Part shown: in pieces, positions 51,730 to 61,482 of the stretch
Layout: each line of letters begins with the position of its first letter
Position numbering within the stretch: the stretch's first letter is position 1
Assembly (NCBI RefSeq): GCF_035825295.1
Contig: NZ_JAYMGI010000002.1
Span: forward strand, 2,892,001 to 2,956,000
Direction of reading: 5' to 3'
From: Actinacidiphila sp. DG2A-62
GTDB taxonomy: Bacteria > Actinomycetota > Actinomycetes > Streptomycetales > Streptomycetaceae
DNA length: 64,000 nucleotides
Notes under the pieces: generated by a model
What the model was told of the DNA's origin: nothing
What the model saw: only the letters and a program-made list of their open reading frames with translations
Database searches by the model: none
Translations under genes and position numbers: made by a program

Positions 51730-52452
51730 TCAGGCCAGGGCGAGCTTCTGCGCCGCGGTCAGCTCGGTGCAGCCGGCCGCCGCGAGGGCGAGCAGCGCGT
51801 CGAGTTCGGCGCGGTCGAAGGGCTGGCCCTCGGCGGTGCCCTGGACCTCCACGAAGCGGCCGTCGCCGGTGCAGACCACGTTCATGTCGGTCTCGGCCCT
51901 GACGTCCTCCTCGTAGGCGAGGTCGAGCAGCGGGACGCCGTCGACGATGCCGACGCTGACCGCGGCGACCGAGCCGGTGACCGGCTGCGCCTTGGCCCGG
52001 AAGAAGTGGTGCTCGCGCATCCAGTCCACCGCGTCGACCAGCGCGATGTACGCGCCGGTGATGGCCGCGGTGCGGGTGCCGCCGTCGGCCTGCAGGACGT
52101 CGCAGTCCAGGACCACGGTGTTCTCGCCGAGCGCCTTGTAGTCGATCACCGCGCGCAGCGAGCGGCCGATCAGCCGGGAGATCTCGTGGGTGCGGCCGCC
52201 GATCTTGCCGCGGACGGACTCGCGGTCGCCGCGGGTGTTGGTCGCCCGCGGCAGCATCGAGTACTCGGCGGTGACCCAGCCCTCGCCGCTGCCCTTGCGC
52301 CAGCGCGGGACGCCCTGGGAGGCGCTGGCGGTGCACAGCACGCGGGTGTCGCCGAAGGAGACCAGGACGGAGCCTTCTGCGTGCTTGCTCCAGCTCCGCT
52401 CGATGGTGACCGGGCGGAGCTGGTCGGGGGTGCGGCCGTCGAATCGTGACAT
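51730..52452 (-). CDS. rph: ribonuclease PH
   Basis: The 240-residue phosphorolytic 3'-5' exoribonuclease trims tRNA 3' ends. It shows the family signature [20 protein letters not shown], then [60 protein letters not shown] and [15 protein letters not shown]. The length is exact for the family. ATG 52452 is clear. It sits in the same conserved block as rdgB. Confidence 0.97.
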   Translation of the reverse strand: MSRFDGRTPDQLRPVTIERSWSKHAEGSVLVSFGDTRVLCTASASQGVPRWRKGSGEGWVTAEYSMLPRATNTRGDRESVRGKIGGRTHEISRLIGRSLRAVIDYKALGENTVVLDCDVLQADGGTRTAAITGAYIALVDAVDWMREHHFFRAKAQPVTGSVAAVSVGIVDGVPLLDLAYEEDVRAETDMNVVCTGDGRFVEVQGTAEGQPFDRAELDALLALAAAGCTELTAAQKLALA

Positions 52453-52498
52453 GGCATGAGCCTATCCGGGTGAGCGCCCGCGGCTTCACGCCCGCCGG

Positions 52499-52732
52499 TC
52501 ACATCATGTCTTCGATGTCCGCGGCGATCGGGTCCGCGTCGGTGCCGATGACGACCTGGATCGCGTTGCCCATCTTGACCACGCCGTGCGCGCCGGCCGC
52601 CTTGAGCGCGGCCTCGTCCACCAGCCCGGGGTCCCTGACCTCGGTGCGCAGCCGGGTGATGCAGCCCTCGATCTCGTCGATGTTCCCGAGTCCCCCGAGA
52701 CCTGCGACGATCTTCTCTGCCTTCGTGGCCAT
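52499..52732 (-). CDS. nagF: PTS glucose/N-acetylglucosamine-type EIIB protein
   Basis: The 77-residue single-domain EIIB has the phosphorylation-site Cys in IDEIEGCITRLRTEVRDP (~C24), followed by GVVKMGNAIQVVIG. It passes phosphate from EIIA to sugar at the EIIC permease. ATG 52732 fits the family start (MATKAEKIVAGLGG). It is divergent from the EIIC gene, 149 bp away. The symbol follows my memory of the S. coelicolor GlcNAc system (nagF, SCO2905) and is tentative. Confidence 0.9.
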   Translation of the reverse strand: MATKAEKIVAGLGGLGNIDEIEGCITRLRTEVRDPGLVDEAALKAAGAHGVVKMGNAIQVVIGTDADPIAADIEDMM

Positions 52733-52881
52733 CTGCGTGTCTCCGTTCCTCCTGACCCACCGGCGGGTCCGTTTCGTCACCGTAACCCACGGTTGGCCCA
52801 ACTTCACGGGCGGTCCGTGCCGCCCCGGACCAGCATGGCGATCACCGGCGGGGAGGACGAGGCAGGACGAGAGGGACACCG

Positions 52882-54198
52882 ATGGGCACGGACAGCGCCG
52901 CGGCCGCACTCCCCGGGCCGTCCTGGGGCAGCCGCTTCTTCCAGGGCCTGCAGAAGATGGGCCGCAGCCTGCAGTTGCCGATCGCGGTGCTGCCAGCGGC
53001 AGGCATCCTCAACCGGCTGGGCCAGGACGACGTGTTCGGCAGCACCGGGCTCGGCTGGGACCGGCTGGCGAAGGTCTTCGTCGGGGCCGGCGGCGCGCTG
53101 CTGGACGGCAGCTTCGGGCTGCCGCTGCTGTTCTGCGTGGGCGTGGCCATCGGCATGGCGAAGAAGTCCGACGGGTCCACCGCGCTGGCCGCGGTCGCCG
53201 GGTTCCTGGTCTACTTCGGCATCCTCACCCGCTTCCCCAAGGACTGCCCCCCGGGCAGCCACTACACCCAGCTCGGCCAGCTCGCGGGCGCCTGCACGCT
53301 CAAGGACGGCACCACCACGCTGGCGAGCTTCCAGACCCCCGGCGTCTTCGGCGGCATCGTGATGGGCCTGCTCACGGCGTTCTTCTGGCAGCGCTTCCAC
53401 CGCACCCGGCTGGTGGACTGGCTGGGCTTCTTCAACGGCCGCCGGCTGGTGCCGATCATCATGTCGGGCGTCGCGATCGTCTTCGCGCTGCTGTGCCTGT
53501 GGGTGTGGCCGCCGATCGGCGACGGCCTGACCAGCTTCAGCAAGTGGCTCGCCGACCGCGGCGCGTGGGGCGCGGGCATCTTCGGCGTGGCCAACCGGGC
53601 GCTGCTGACGGTGGGCCTGCACCAGTTCCTGAACACCTTCGTCTGGTTCCAGTTCGGCGACTTCACCAAGCCCGACGGCACGGTGGTGCACGGCGACATC
53701 CCCCGCTTCCTGGCCGGCGACCCCAGCGGCGGGCAGTTCCAGACCGGCTTCTTCCCGATCATGATGTTCGCGCTGCCCGCGGCGGCGCTGGCGATCGCGC
53801 ACACCGCGCGGCCCGAGCGCCGCAAGGAGGTCGGCGGCCTGATGCTGTCGGTGGCGCTGACCTCGTTCGTGACCGGCATCACCGAGCCGATCGAGTACTC
53901 GTTCCTGTTCATCGCGCCCGCCCTGTACGCGCTGCACGCGGTGCTCACCGGGGTGTCGATGGCGGTGTGCTGGGGGCTCGGGGTCAAGGACGGCTTCAGC
54001 TTCTCGGCCGGCGTGATCGACTACGGGCTGAACTGGAACCTGGCCACCAAGCCGTGGATGATCCTGGTCATCGGCGCGTGCTTCGCGGTGGTCTACTACC
54101 TGCTCTTCCGCTTCGTGATCACGTTCTTCGATCTGAGGACGCCGGGCCGCGAGCCGCCGGAGATCGGCGAGCAGATGGAGCGCGACAACGTGAAGTAG
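52882..54198 (+). CDS. nagE2: PTS N-acetylglucosamine-type EIIC permease
   Basis: The 438-residue multi-pass permease begins FFQGLQKMGRSLQLPIAVLP, has about ten hydrophobic segments, and ends soon after the conserved GITEPIEYSFLFIAP (~334-348). No EIIB or EIIA domain is fused, which matches the separate EIIB gene next door. NTFVWFQFGDF marks the GlcNAc/glucose family. ATG 52882 follows GAGAGGGA. It imports and phosphorylates GlcNAc, linking to the chitinase gene elsewhere in this window. The choice between nagE1 and nagE2 names is uncertain. Confidence 0.9.
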   Translation: MGTDSAAAALPGPSWGSRFFQGLQKMGRSLQLPIAVLPAAGILNRLGQDDVFGSTGLGWDRLAKVFVGAGGALLDGSFGLPLLFCVGVAIGMAKKSDGSTALAAVAGFLVYFGILTRFPKDCPPGSHYTQLGQLAGACTLKDGTTTLASFQTPGVFGGIVMGLLTAFFWQRFHRTRLVDWLGFFNGRRLVPIIMSGVAIVFALLCLWVWPPIGDGLTSFSKWLADRGAWGAGIFGVANRALLTVGLHQFLNTFVWFQFGDFTKPDGTVVHGDIPRFLAGDPSGGQFQTGFFPIMMFALPAAALAIAHTARPERRKEVGGLMLSVALTSFVTGITEPIEYSFLFIAPALYALHAVLTGVSMAVCWGLGVKDGFSFSAGVIDYGLNWNLATKPWMILVIGACFAVVYYLLFRFVITFFDLRTPGREPPEIGEQMERDNVK

Positions 54199-54213
54199 CG
54201 GGGCTTTCGGCCG

Positions 54214-54963
54214 TCAGATCTCGTAGACCGCGCCGGACTTGGCCAGTTCCACCGGGCCGCCGAAGGCGTGCTGCGCGTCGCGGAGGTTGACCGCCGGGTT
54301 GGTCCACGGCGGGATGTGGGTGAGCACCGGCCGGGCTCCCGCCCGCCGCGCGCACTGCCCGGCCTCCAGGCCGTTCAGGTGCAGCTCGGGGATGTCCTCC
54401 TTGCCGTGCGTGAAGGACGCCTCGCACAGGAAGAGGTCGGCTCCGTCGGCGAGCCCGTGCAGCGACTCGCACGGCCCGGTGTCGCCCGAGTACGCCAGCG
54501 TCCGGCCGTCGTGCTCGATCCGGAAGCCGTACGCCTCCACCGGGTGGCTGACCGCGTCGGTGGTGACGGTGAGCGGGCCGAGGCGGAACGAACCGGGCTC
54601 CAGGGTGCGGAAGTCGAAGACCTCGCTCATGCACTTCTCGTCCGGCACGTCGCCGTACGCGATGTTCAGCCGCCGTTCGGTGCCGGCCGGGCCGTAGACC
54701 GGGATCGCCGCCGCCGGGCCGCCGTCGTGGCGGTAGTAACGGGCCACGAAGTAGGCGCACATGTCGATGCAGTGGTCGGCGTGCAGGTGGCTGAGCAGCA
54801 CCGCGTCCAGGTCGTACAGCCCGCAGTGGCGCTGGAGTTCGCCCAGCGCGCCGTTGCCCATGTCGATCAGCAGCCGGAAGCCGTCGGCCTCGACGAGATA
54901 GCTCGAACAGGCCGAGTCGGCGGACGGGAACGAGCCCGAGCAGCCGACGACGGTGAGCTTCAT
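54214..54963 (-). CDS. MBL-fold metallo-hydrolase, Rv1339-type (possible cAMP phosphodiesterase)
   Basis: The 249-residue enzyme has the zinc motif LLSHLHADHCIDM (~60-72), VTTDAVSHPVEAYGFRI, LAYSGDTGPCESL and SFTHGKEDIPE, so all metal ligands of a metallo-beta-lactamase-fold hydrolase are present. It occupies the place of M. tuberculosis Rv1339 in the conserved cysM-to-rph block. As I recall, that protein is a class II-like cyclic-nucleotide phosphodiesterase. ATG 54963 has GGAGG upstream. Activity on cAMP is inference. Confidence 0.88.
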   Translation of the reverse strand: MKLTVVGCSGSFPSADSACSSYLVEADGFRLLIDMGNGALGELQRHCGLYDLDAVLLSHLHADHCIDMCAYFVARYYRHDGGPAAAIPVYGPAGTERRLNIAYGDVPDEKCMSEVFDFRTLEPGSFRLGPLTVTTDAVSHPVEAYGFRIEHDGRTLAYSGDTGPCESLHGLADGADLFLCEASFTHGKEDIPELHLNGLEAGQCARRAGARPVLTHIPPWTNPAVNLRDAQHAFGGPVELAKSGAVYEI

Positions 54964-55206
54964 GCCGGGAAACACCTCCGTGGGCGCGCCGCATCCCCCC
55001 GGTCCCGGCCGGGGTGGGGGTGGCGGGCCCGTCCGCCGCCTGTCCTGGACCTGTCCTGCACCTGTTTCGACCCTGCCGGGCCCTGTTCTGGAAGGGTAAG
55101 CGTCCGCCGGGGCCGCCGCTCCTCCACAGCGCTCCGTTGTGGGCGGAATCACCAGGACGGGCGGCGGTTCGAAGGCGCGGACGGCCCGCAGACCCGCAGA
55201 AGACTG

Positions 55207-55240
55207 CCCGCGGGCCCGGGCCCGGGCCCGGGCCCGCGGG
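55207..55240. terminator. 34-bp perfect palindrome after cysM
   Basis: Two 17-base arms, CCCGCGGGCCCGGGCCC and its exact complement, meet with no spacer. It starts one base after the cysM stop codon on the minus strand. It would form an extremely stable cruciform or hairpin and probably terminates the cysO-cysM transcript. Confidence 0.65.
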
Positions 55241-55241
55241 C

Positions 55242-56576
<1,335 letters not shown>

Positions 56577-56629
56577 TCATGGTATCGATTCCCCCGGCCT
56601 GCCGAGATGCCGGTCCCGCATGCCGGACA

Positions 56630-57040
56630 TCAGGCGTAGGAGGCCACCACCCGCACGGGTTCCTCGGTGACCGTGCCGTCCACGATGCGGAACGAGCGGA
56701 ACTGGAACTCCTCCGCGGTGGACACCAGGACGTAGTGCGCGCCCGGCTCGTTGGCGTAGGAGACGTCGGTGCGCGAGGGGTAGGCCTCGGTCGCGGTGTG
56801 CGAGTGGTAGACGACCACCGGCTCCTCGTCGCGGTCGTCCATGTCCCGGTAGAGCGTGAGCAGGTCGGCGGAGTCGAACTCGTAGAAGGTGGGCGAGCGG
56901 GCCGCGTTCAGCATCGGCACGAACCGCTCGGGGCGGTCGCTGCCCTCGGGGCCCGCCACGATGCCGCACGCCTCGTCGGGGTGGTCGGCACGGGCGTGCG
57001 CGACGATCGCGTCGTACAGCTCCTGCGTGATGGTCAGCAT
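56630..57040 (-). CDS. mec: Mov34/M67 JAMM metalloprotease (Mec-like)
   Basis: The 136-residue zinc protease has a complete JAMM signature, H79-x-H81-x7-S89-x2-D92 in VVVYHSHTATEAYPSRTDV, and catalytic Glu23 in HPDEACGIVAG. In M. tuberculosis the orthologue Mec releases cysteine from CysO-cysteine, the last step of this pathway. ATG 57040 is 81 bp from the permease gene and the gene is 111 bp upstream of cysO on the same strand. It may also trim the CysO tail. Confidence 0.94.
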   Translation of the reverse strand: MLTITQELYDAIVAHARADHPDEACGIVAGPEGSDRPERFVPMLNAARSPTFYEFDSADLLTLYRDMDDRDEEPVVVYHSHTATEAYPSRTDVSYANEPGAHYVLVSTAEEFQFRSFRIVDGTVTEEPVRVVASYA

Positions 57041-57121
57041 GCCGGAAAGGTAACAAGACCCCGCGGCGCGCGGTCCGGGGCCCCGGCTCCCGCGCCGGGC
57101 TCCCCGCCGGCCCGGGGGGCG

Positions 57122-58660
57122 CTACGGCGCCGGGTCCGCGACCGGCCGCGGGCCGGCGCCGGGACCCGGCTCGCCGGCGGGCTCGGGGCCGGGGCCGGGT
57201 CGGGGCTCGGAGCCGGGGCCGGAGCCGGTGCGGGGGCCGGTGCGGGGGCCCGCCGGCCGCCCGGGGCGCGCCCGGCGGCGCAGCGCCGCGTACCCCGCGG
57301 CCAGCGCCGCCGCCCACACCGGCGCGCCGTACAGCGAGACGCGGGCCTGGGCGTCGGCGCCGATGAGCACCACGACCGCCGCGAGGAAGACCAGCGCGCA
57401 CCAGCTCGCGGCGGCCCCGCCGGGCGCGGCGAACCACGCCTGCTCCGCCCGGCCGGCCCGCACCGCCGCCCGGTAGCGGATGTGCGCGGCCAGGATCACC
57501 CCCCAGGTCCACACGCCGGCGACCGTCGCGAACGCGGTGATGTACGTGAACGCGCCCTGCGGATCGGCGTAGTTGAGCCACACACCGGTGCTCATCACGG
57601 CGACCGAGGCGAGGATGCCGGCCGCGGGGGTGCGGCGGCCGGTGAGCCGGGCGAAGATCCGCGGCCCCTGCCCGTTGGCGGCCAGGTCGCGCAGCATCCG
57701 GCCGGTGGAGTACATCCCGGAGTTGCAGGAGGACAGCGCCGCGGAGAGCACCACGAAGTTGACGATGCCCGCGCCGAAGGGGATGCCGATGCGCGCAAAC
57801 GCCTCGACGAAGGGGCTCACGCCCGGCCGGAAGACCGTCCACGGCACCACGCACAGGATGACCGCGAGCGCGCCCACGTAGAACAGCGCGATCCGCCACG
57901 GCAGCGTGTTGATCGCCTTCGGCAGGGTGCGCCGCGGGTCCTTCGCCTCGCCGGCGGTGACGCCGACCAGCTCCACCGCGACGTAGGCGAACATCACGAT
58001 CTGCAGGGTCAGCAGCGCGCGCCCGACGCCGTGCGGGAAGAAGCCGCCGTCGCGCCACAGGTGGCCGACGGACGCGGTGTCGCCGGCCGCGCCCAGGCCC
58101 AGGGTGAGCACGCCCACGCCGATCAGGATCATGCCGACGATCGCGGTCACCTTGATCATCGACAGCCAGTACTCCAGCTCGCCGAACAGCCGCACCGAGA
58201 TCATGTTGGCGGCCAGCAGCAGCACCAGGAAGCCCAGCGCGGCCAGCCACTGCGGGACGGCCGGCCACCAGTACGCGAGGTAGGTCGCGGCGGCCGTGAC
58301 CTCGGCCATCCCGGTCACCACCCACATCAGCCAGTACGTCCAGCCGGTGGCGAAGCCGGCGAAGGGGCCGAGGAACTCGCGCGCGTAGTCGGCGAAGGAC
58401 CCGGCCACCGGGCGGTAGGACAGCAGCTCGCCGAGCGCCCGCATGATGCAGAAGATCACCGCGCCGGCGACCGCGTAGATCAGCACCAGGCCGGGGCCGG
58501 CCTGGTGGATGGCGCGCCCGGCGCCCAGGAAGAGCCCGGTGCCGATGGCGCCGCCGATGGCGATCATGCGGACCTGGCGGCTGCCGAGCCCCCGCTCGTA
58601 GCCTTCGTCGCCCGCGCCGCGGCCGGCGTCCGTGCTGGCGTCCGTGCTGGCGTCCGTCAT
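57122..58660 (-). CDS. amino acid permease (APC superfamily)
   Basis: The 512-residue transporter has 12 predicted membrane helices and the family consensus IAIGGAIGTGLFLGAGRAI (~33-51), ALGELLSYRPVAGSFADYAR and FAYVAVELVGVTAGEAKDP. The last ~60 residues are Pro/Gly/Arg repeats (PGPEPAGEPGPGAGPRP) and disordered. ATG 58660 is clear. It imports an amino acid by proton symport; AnsP/GabP-like homologues make the substrate uncertain. In mycobacteria no permease sits here between DUF2017 and mec. Confidence 0.92.
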   Translation of the reverse strand: MTDASTDASTDAGRGAGDEGYERGLGSRQVRMIAIGGAIGTGLFLGAGRAIHQAGPGLVLIYAVAGAVIFCIMRALGELLSYRPVAGSFADYAREFLGPFAGFATGWTYWLMWVVTGMAEVTAAATYLAYWWPAVPQWLAALGFLVLLLAANMISVRLFGELEYWLSMIKVTAIVGMILIGVGVLTLGLGAAGDTASVGHLWRDGGFFPHGVGRALLTLQIVMFAYVAVELVGVTAGEAKDPRRTLPKAINTLPWRIALFYVGALAVILCVVPWTVFRPGVSPFVEAFARIGIPFGAGIVNFVVLSAALSSCNSGMYSTGRMLRDLAANGQGPRIFARLTGRRTPAAGILASVAVMSTGVWLNYADPQGAFTYITAFATVAGVWTWGVILAAHIRYRAAVRAGRAEQAWFAAPGGAAASWCALVFLAAVVVLIGADAQARVSLYGAPVWAAALAAGYAALRRRARPGRPAGPRTGPRTGSGPGSEPRPGPGPEPAGEPGPGAGPRPVADPAP

Positions 58661-58834
58661 GCCCGATCCGTACCCGGCGGGCGGCCGGCGCGCCGCACCC
58701 GCCGCCCGCGGCCACCGGAACGGCCCAGCCGCCGCAGCGGCGTCGCGGTGGTACGGGCGGGGGCGGCGTCGCGGTCCGCTAGGAGCGGGGGCGGCGTCGC
58801 GGTCCGCTACGGGCGCGCGGTCACGGGCGCACCG

Positions 58835-59407
58835 TCACGGGTGCAGCGTCGCGACCAGGGACTCCTGGAGGCCGCCGAGCCACAGGTACGCCATCACCAG
58901 CGGCTTGCGCGGGTCGCTGTCCGGCAGCCGGTACAGCTCGTCGTTCTCCTCCTCGGTGACCTCCAGCCGGGTGCCGAGGGTCAGCCGCAGGTCGTTGAGC
59001 GCGCCGAGCCACTGCCGGGACTGCTCGGGCGTCAGCCGCAGCTCGTCGCCGCCGGCGTCCAGCGCGCGGATCACCGCCAGCGCGTCGTCGCGCTTGCGGG
59101 CCCGCAGGTCGTTCTCGGTGAACCGGCGGAACTCGGCGGCGTCCTTGCCGTCCTCGTAGGCGTCCGGGAACAGCCGGGCCAGCGCCGGGTCCTCCGGCGG
59201 CTTGGACGGGCCCTCGGCGAACAGCTCGGCCAGCGGGTCCCGCTCGGCGCCGTCGGCGTCGGCCGGACCGTCGCCGGGGCCGATCAGCTCCATCATCTGC
59301 ACCGCGAGGCTGCGCAGGATGGACGTCTCCACCTCGTCCAGCGCGATGGCCGCGCCGCCGCCGGAGACCGACCGGAAGAGGCCCGCGCGGGCGCGTCGGC
59401 GCGCCAT
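58835..59407 (-). CDS. DUF2017 family protein (AosR-like)
   Basis: The 190-residue cytoplasmic protein is of the DUF2017 family: AIALDEVETSILRSLAVQMM, DPALARLFPDAYEDGKDAAE, EFRRFTENDLRARKRDDALA and RQWLGALNDLRLTLGTRLEV. Its start overlaps the clpS stop (ATGA). The M. tuberculosis orthologue AosR (Rv1332) is, as I recall, a redox sensor acting through a disulfide to activate mec-cysO-cysM. This protein has no cysteine at all, so that mechanism cannot apply here. Confidence 0.9.
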   Translation of the reverse strand: MARRRARAGLFRSVSGGGAAIALDEVETSILRSLAVQMMELIGPGDGPADADGAERDPLAELFAEGPSKPPEDPALARLFPDAYEDGKDAAEFRRFTENDLRARKRDDALAVIRALDAGGDELRLTPEQSRQWLGALNDLRLTLGTRLEVTEEENDELYRLPDSDPRKPLVMAYLWLGGLQESLVATLHP

Positions 59408-59718
59408 CAGCGGTCCTGCGACAGCGTCGCCCACAGGCCGTAGCCGTGCATCGCCTGCACGTCGCGCTCCATCTCCTCGCGGGTGCCGCTGGAGACCACG
59501 GCCCGGCCCTTGTAGTGGACGTCCTTCATCAGTTCCGTGGCCTTGCTCTTGGAGTAGCCGAAGTACGCCTGGAAGACGTAGGTGACGTAGCTCATCAGGT
59601 TGACGGGGTCGTTGTGGACGATCGTGACCCACGGAACGTCCGGGTCGGGGACCTCGAAGGGCGCTTCGCGCGACTCGGGACGTTCGATCTCGGTGGGGGC
59701 AACACTCACGTAACCCAT
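59407..59718 (-). CDS. clpS: ATP-dependent Clp protease adaptor ClpS
   Basis: The 103-residue adaptor delivers N-degron substrates to ClpAP/ClpCP. It has the N-end-rule binding segment [19 protein letters not shown] (~30-48) and [22 protein letters not shown] 59718 with AGGAGCGG upstream is chosen over the longer open frame. It is coupled to the DUF2017 gene and divergent from pncB. Confidence 0.95.
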   Translation of the reverse strand: MGYVSVAPTEIERPESREAPFEVPDPDVPWVTIVHNDPVNLMSYVTYVFQAYFGYSKSKATELMKDVHYKGRAVVSSGTREEMERDVQAMHGYGLWATLSQDR

Positions 59719-59767
59719 GCTGCCGCTCCTGTGGCGTGTCGCACAAATGGCCCGCGGACCGCCCGAG

Positions 59768-59788
59768 ATCTCGTCAGTTTGACGAGAT
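59768..59788. promoter_or_regulatory. perfect operator-like palindrome upstream of pncB
   Basis: ATCTCGTCA-GTT-TGACGAGAT has 9-bp perfect arms and a 3-bp spacer. It ends 18 bp before the pncB ATG and lies 50 bp from the divergent clpS start. Its form fits a dimeric repressor of NAD synthesis genes (NrtR- or NiaR-like), but no such regulator is encoded in this window. Confidence 0.65.
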
Positions 59789-59806
59789 GTGGGGTAGCAT
59801 CGTCGT

Positions 59807-61144
59807 ATGAGCACAGCAGAGCTGGGTTTGCCGGTGGACGTGCCGTCCACCGCGCTGTTCACCGACCGGTACGAGCTGACCATGCTGCAGGCGGCGCTGA
59901 ACAGCGGCGCGGCGCACCGCCGCTCGGTCTTCGAGGTCTTCACCCGCCGGCTGCCCGAGGGACGGCGCTACGGCGTGGTCGCCGGCACCGGCCGGGTGCT
60001 GGACGCGATCGAGAACTTCCGCTTCGACGCGCCGGTGCTGGACTTCCTGGAGCGCGAGGGCGTGGTCGACGCCCGCACCCTCGACTGGCTGTCCCGCTAC
60101 CACTTCACCGGCGACGTCTGGGGCTACCCCGAGGGCGAGGTGTACTTCCCCGGCTCGCCGATCCTGCGGGTGGAGGGCAGCTTCGCCGAGGCGGTGGCGC
60201 TGGAGACGGTGGTGCTGTCGATCCTCAACCACGACTCGGCGATCGCCGCGGCGGCCTCCCGGATGGCGGTGGCCGCCGGCGGCCGGCCGCTGATGGAGAT
60301 GGGCGCCCGGCGCACCCACGAGCTGGCCGCGGTGGCCGCCTCGCGGGCCGCCTACGTGGGCGGCTTCCGCTCCTCCTCCAACCTCGCGGCCGGCTTCCGC
60401 TACGGGCTGCCGACCATCGGCACCAGCGCGCACGCGTTCACCCTGCTGCACGACAGCGAGCGGGACGCCTTCACCGCGCAGGTCGAGTCCCTGGGCCGCG
60501 GCACCACGCTGCTGGTCGACACCTACGACGTGGCCGCCGCGGTGCGCACCGCCGTCGACATCGCCGGGCCCGAGCTGGGCTCGGTCCGGATCGACTCCGG
60601 CGACCTGCTGCTGCTCGCGCACCGGGTGCGGCAGCAGCTGGACGACCTGGGCGCGAAGCACACCAAGATCGTGGTCACCTCCGACCTGGACGAGTACGCG
60701 ATCGCGTCGCTGGCCGCGGCGCCGGTGGACGCGTACGGGGTCGGCACGTCGCTGGTCACCGGCAGCGGGTACCCGACCTGCTCGATGGTCTACAAGCTGG
60801 TGGCCCGGGCCGCCTCCGACGCGCCGGACGCGCCGCTGGCGCCGGTGGCCAAGAAGTCCATGGGCGGCAAGACGAGCGTCGGCGGGCGCAAGTGGGCGGC
60901 GCGGCGGCTGGACGAGGACGGGGTCGCGGAGGCGGAGGTGGTCGGCACCGGGCCGGTGCCGGACTCGCTCGTGGAGCGGCAGCTCCTGGTGCCTCTCGTG
61001 CGGGGCGGCGTCGTCACCGGGCGCGAGCCGCTCGACGCGGCGCGCAGCCGGCACATCGAGGCGCGCGCGGGTCTGCCGCTGTCCGCCACGCAGCTCTCCC
61101 GGGGCGAGCCCGTCCTCCCCACGGAGTACGTGGCCGGCACGTAG
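59807..61144 (+). CDS. pncB: nicotinate phosphoribosyltransferase
   Basis: The 445-residue enzyme converts nicotinate and PRPP to nicotinate mononucleotide (Preiss-Handler NAD salvage). It has [57 protein letters not shown] (phospho-regulated His region), [23 protein letters not shown] and [15 protein letters not shown] 59807 lies just downstream of the palindrome, and no strong ribosome site is seen. pncA follows on the same strand, so nicotinamide can be deamidated and used here. Confidence 0.96.
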   Translation: MSTAELGLPVDVPSTALFTDRYELTMLQAALNSGAAHRRSVFEVFTRRLPEGRRYGVVAGTGRVLDAIENFRFDAPVLDFLEREGVVDARTLDWLSRYHFTGDVWGYPEGEVYFPGSPILRVEGSFAEAVALETVVLSILNHDSAIAAAASRMAVAAGGRPLMEMGARRTHELAAVAASRAAYVGGFRSSSNLAAGFRYGLPTIGTSAHAFTLLHDSERDAFTAQVESLGRGTTLLVDTYDVAAAVRTAVDIAGPELGSVRIDSGDLLLLAHRVRQQLDDLGAKHTKIVVTSDLDEYAIASLAAAPVDAYGVGTSLVTGSGYPTCSMVYKLVARAASDAPDAPLAPVAKKSMGGKTSVGGRKWAARRLDEDGVAEAEVVGTGPVPDSLVERQLLVPLVRGGVVTGREPLDAARSRHIEARAGLPLSATQLSRGEPVLPTEYVAGT

Positions 61145-61162
61145 TGGGCTGCGCCGTCTTTT

Positions 61163-61194
61163 CAGGGGCGCGGGGAACTGCGCGACAAGCCACC
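61163..61194 (-). repeat. dispersed Streptomyces intergenic repeat, copy 6
   Basis: CAGGGGCGCGGGGAACTGCG followed by CGACAAGCCACC, 18 bp after the pncB stop. Confidence 0.85.
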
Positions 61195-61286
61195 GCGCGC
61201 CCGCGGGTCGTCACCGCCCCGAAGGGGCTGTTCGGTCCTCCCCCAGAGCTTCGCCTGGGAGGTGCCCCCAGGACCACCGGCATGTG

Positions 61287-61318
61287 GGTGGTTGCTCGCG
61301 CAGTTCCCCGCGCCCCTG
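61287..61318 (+). repeat. dispersed Streptomyces intergenic repeat, copy 7
   Basis: GGTGGTTGCTCGCGCAGTTC followed by CCCGCGCCCCTG, inverted relative to copy 6 at 93 bp distance. Confidence 0.85.
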
Positions 61319-61482
61319 GGGGTTGAGGCCCAGTGCCGAGCTGACGGGCGGGGGCAAGGCCCGGCGTCGGGTTGGCCTACCGCCGGGGTGCGGGGCGGCC
61401 TACGCTCGGCCACGTACACGAGGAGCACATGAAGCAGTCACGCGACTGCGGCTCCGTCCCCGCAATCCGCCGGAAGGGCACC

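Larger units (their letters stand above)
61145..61482. other. 338-bp region between pncB and pncA with inverted dispersed repeats
   Basis: It holds dispersed-repeat copies 6 (61163-61194) and 7 (61287-61318) in opposite orientation, able to pair with each other. An inner hairpin (CTCCC...GGGAG, about 61238-61268) lies in the loop. The rest holds the pncA promoter. No gene was seen. Confidence 0.6.
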
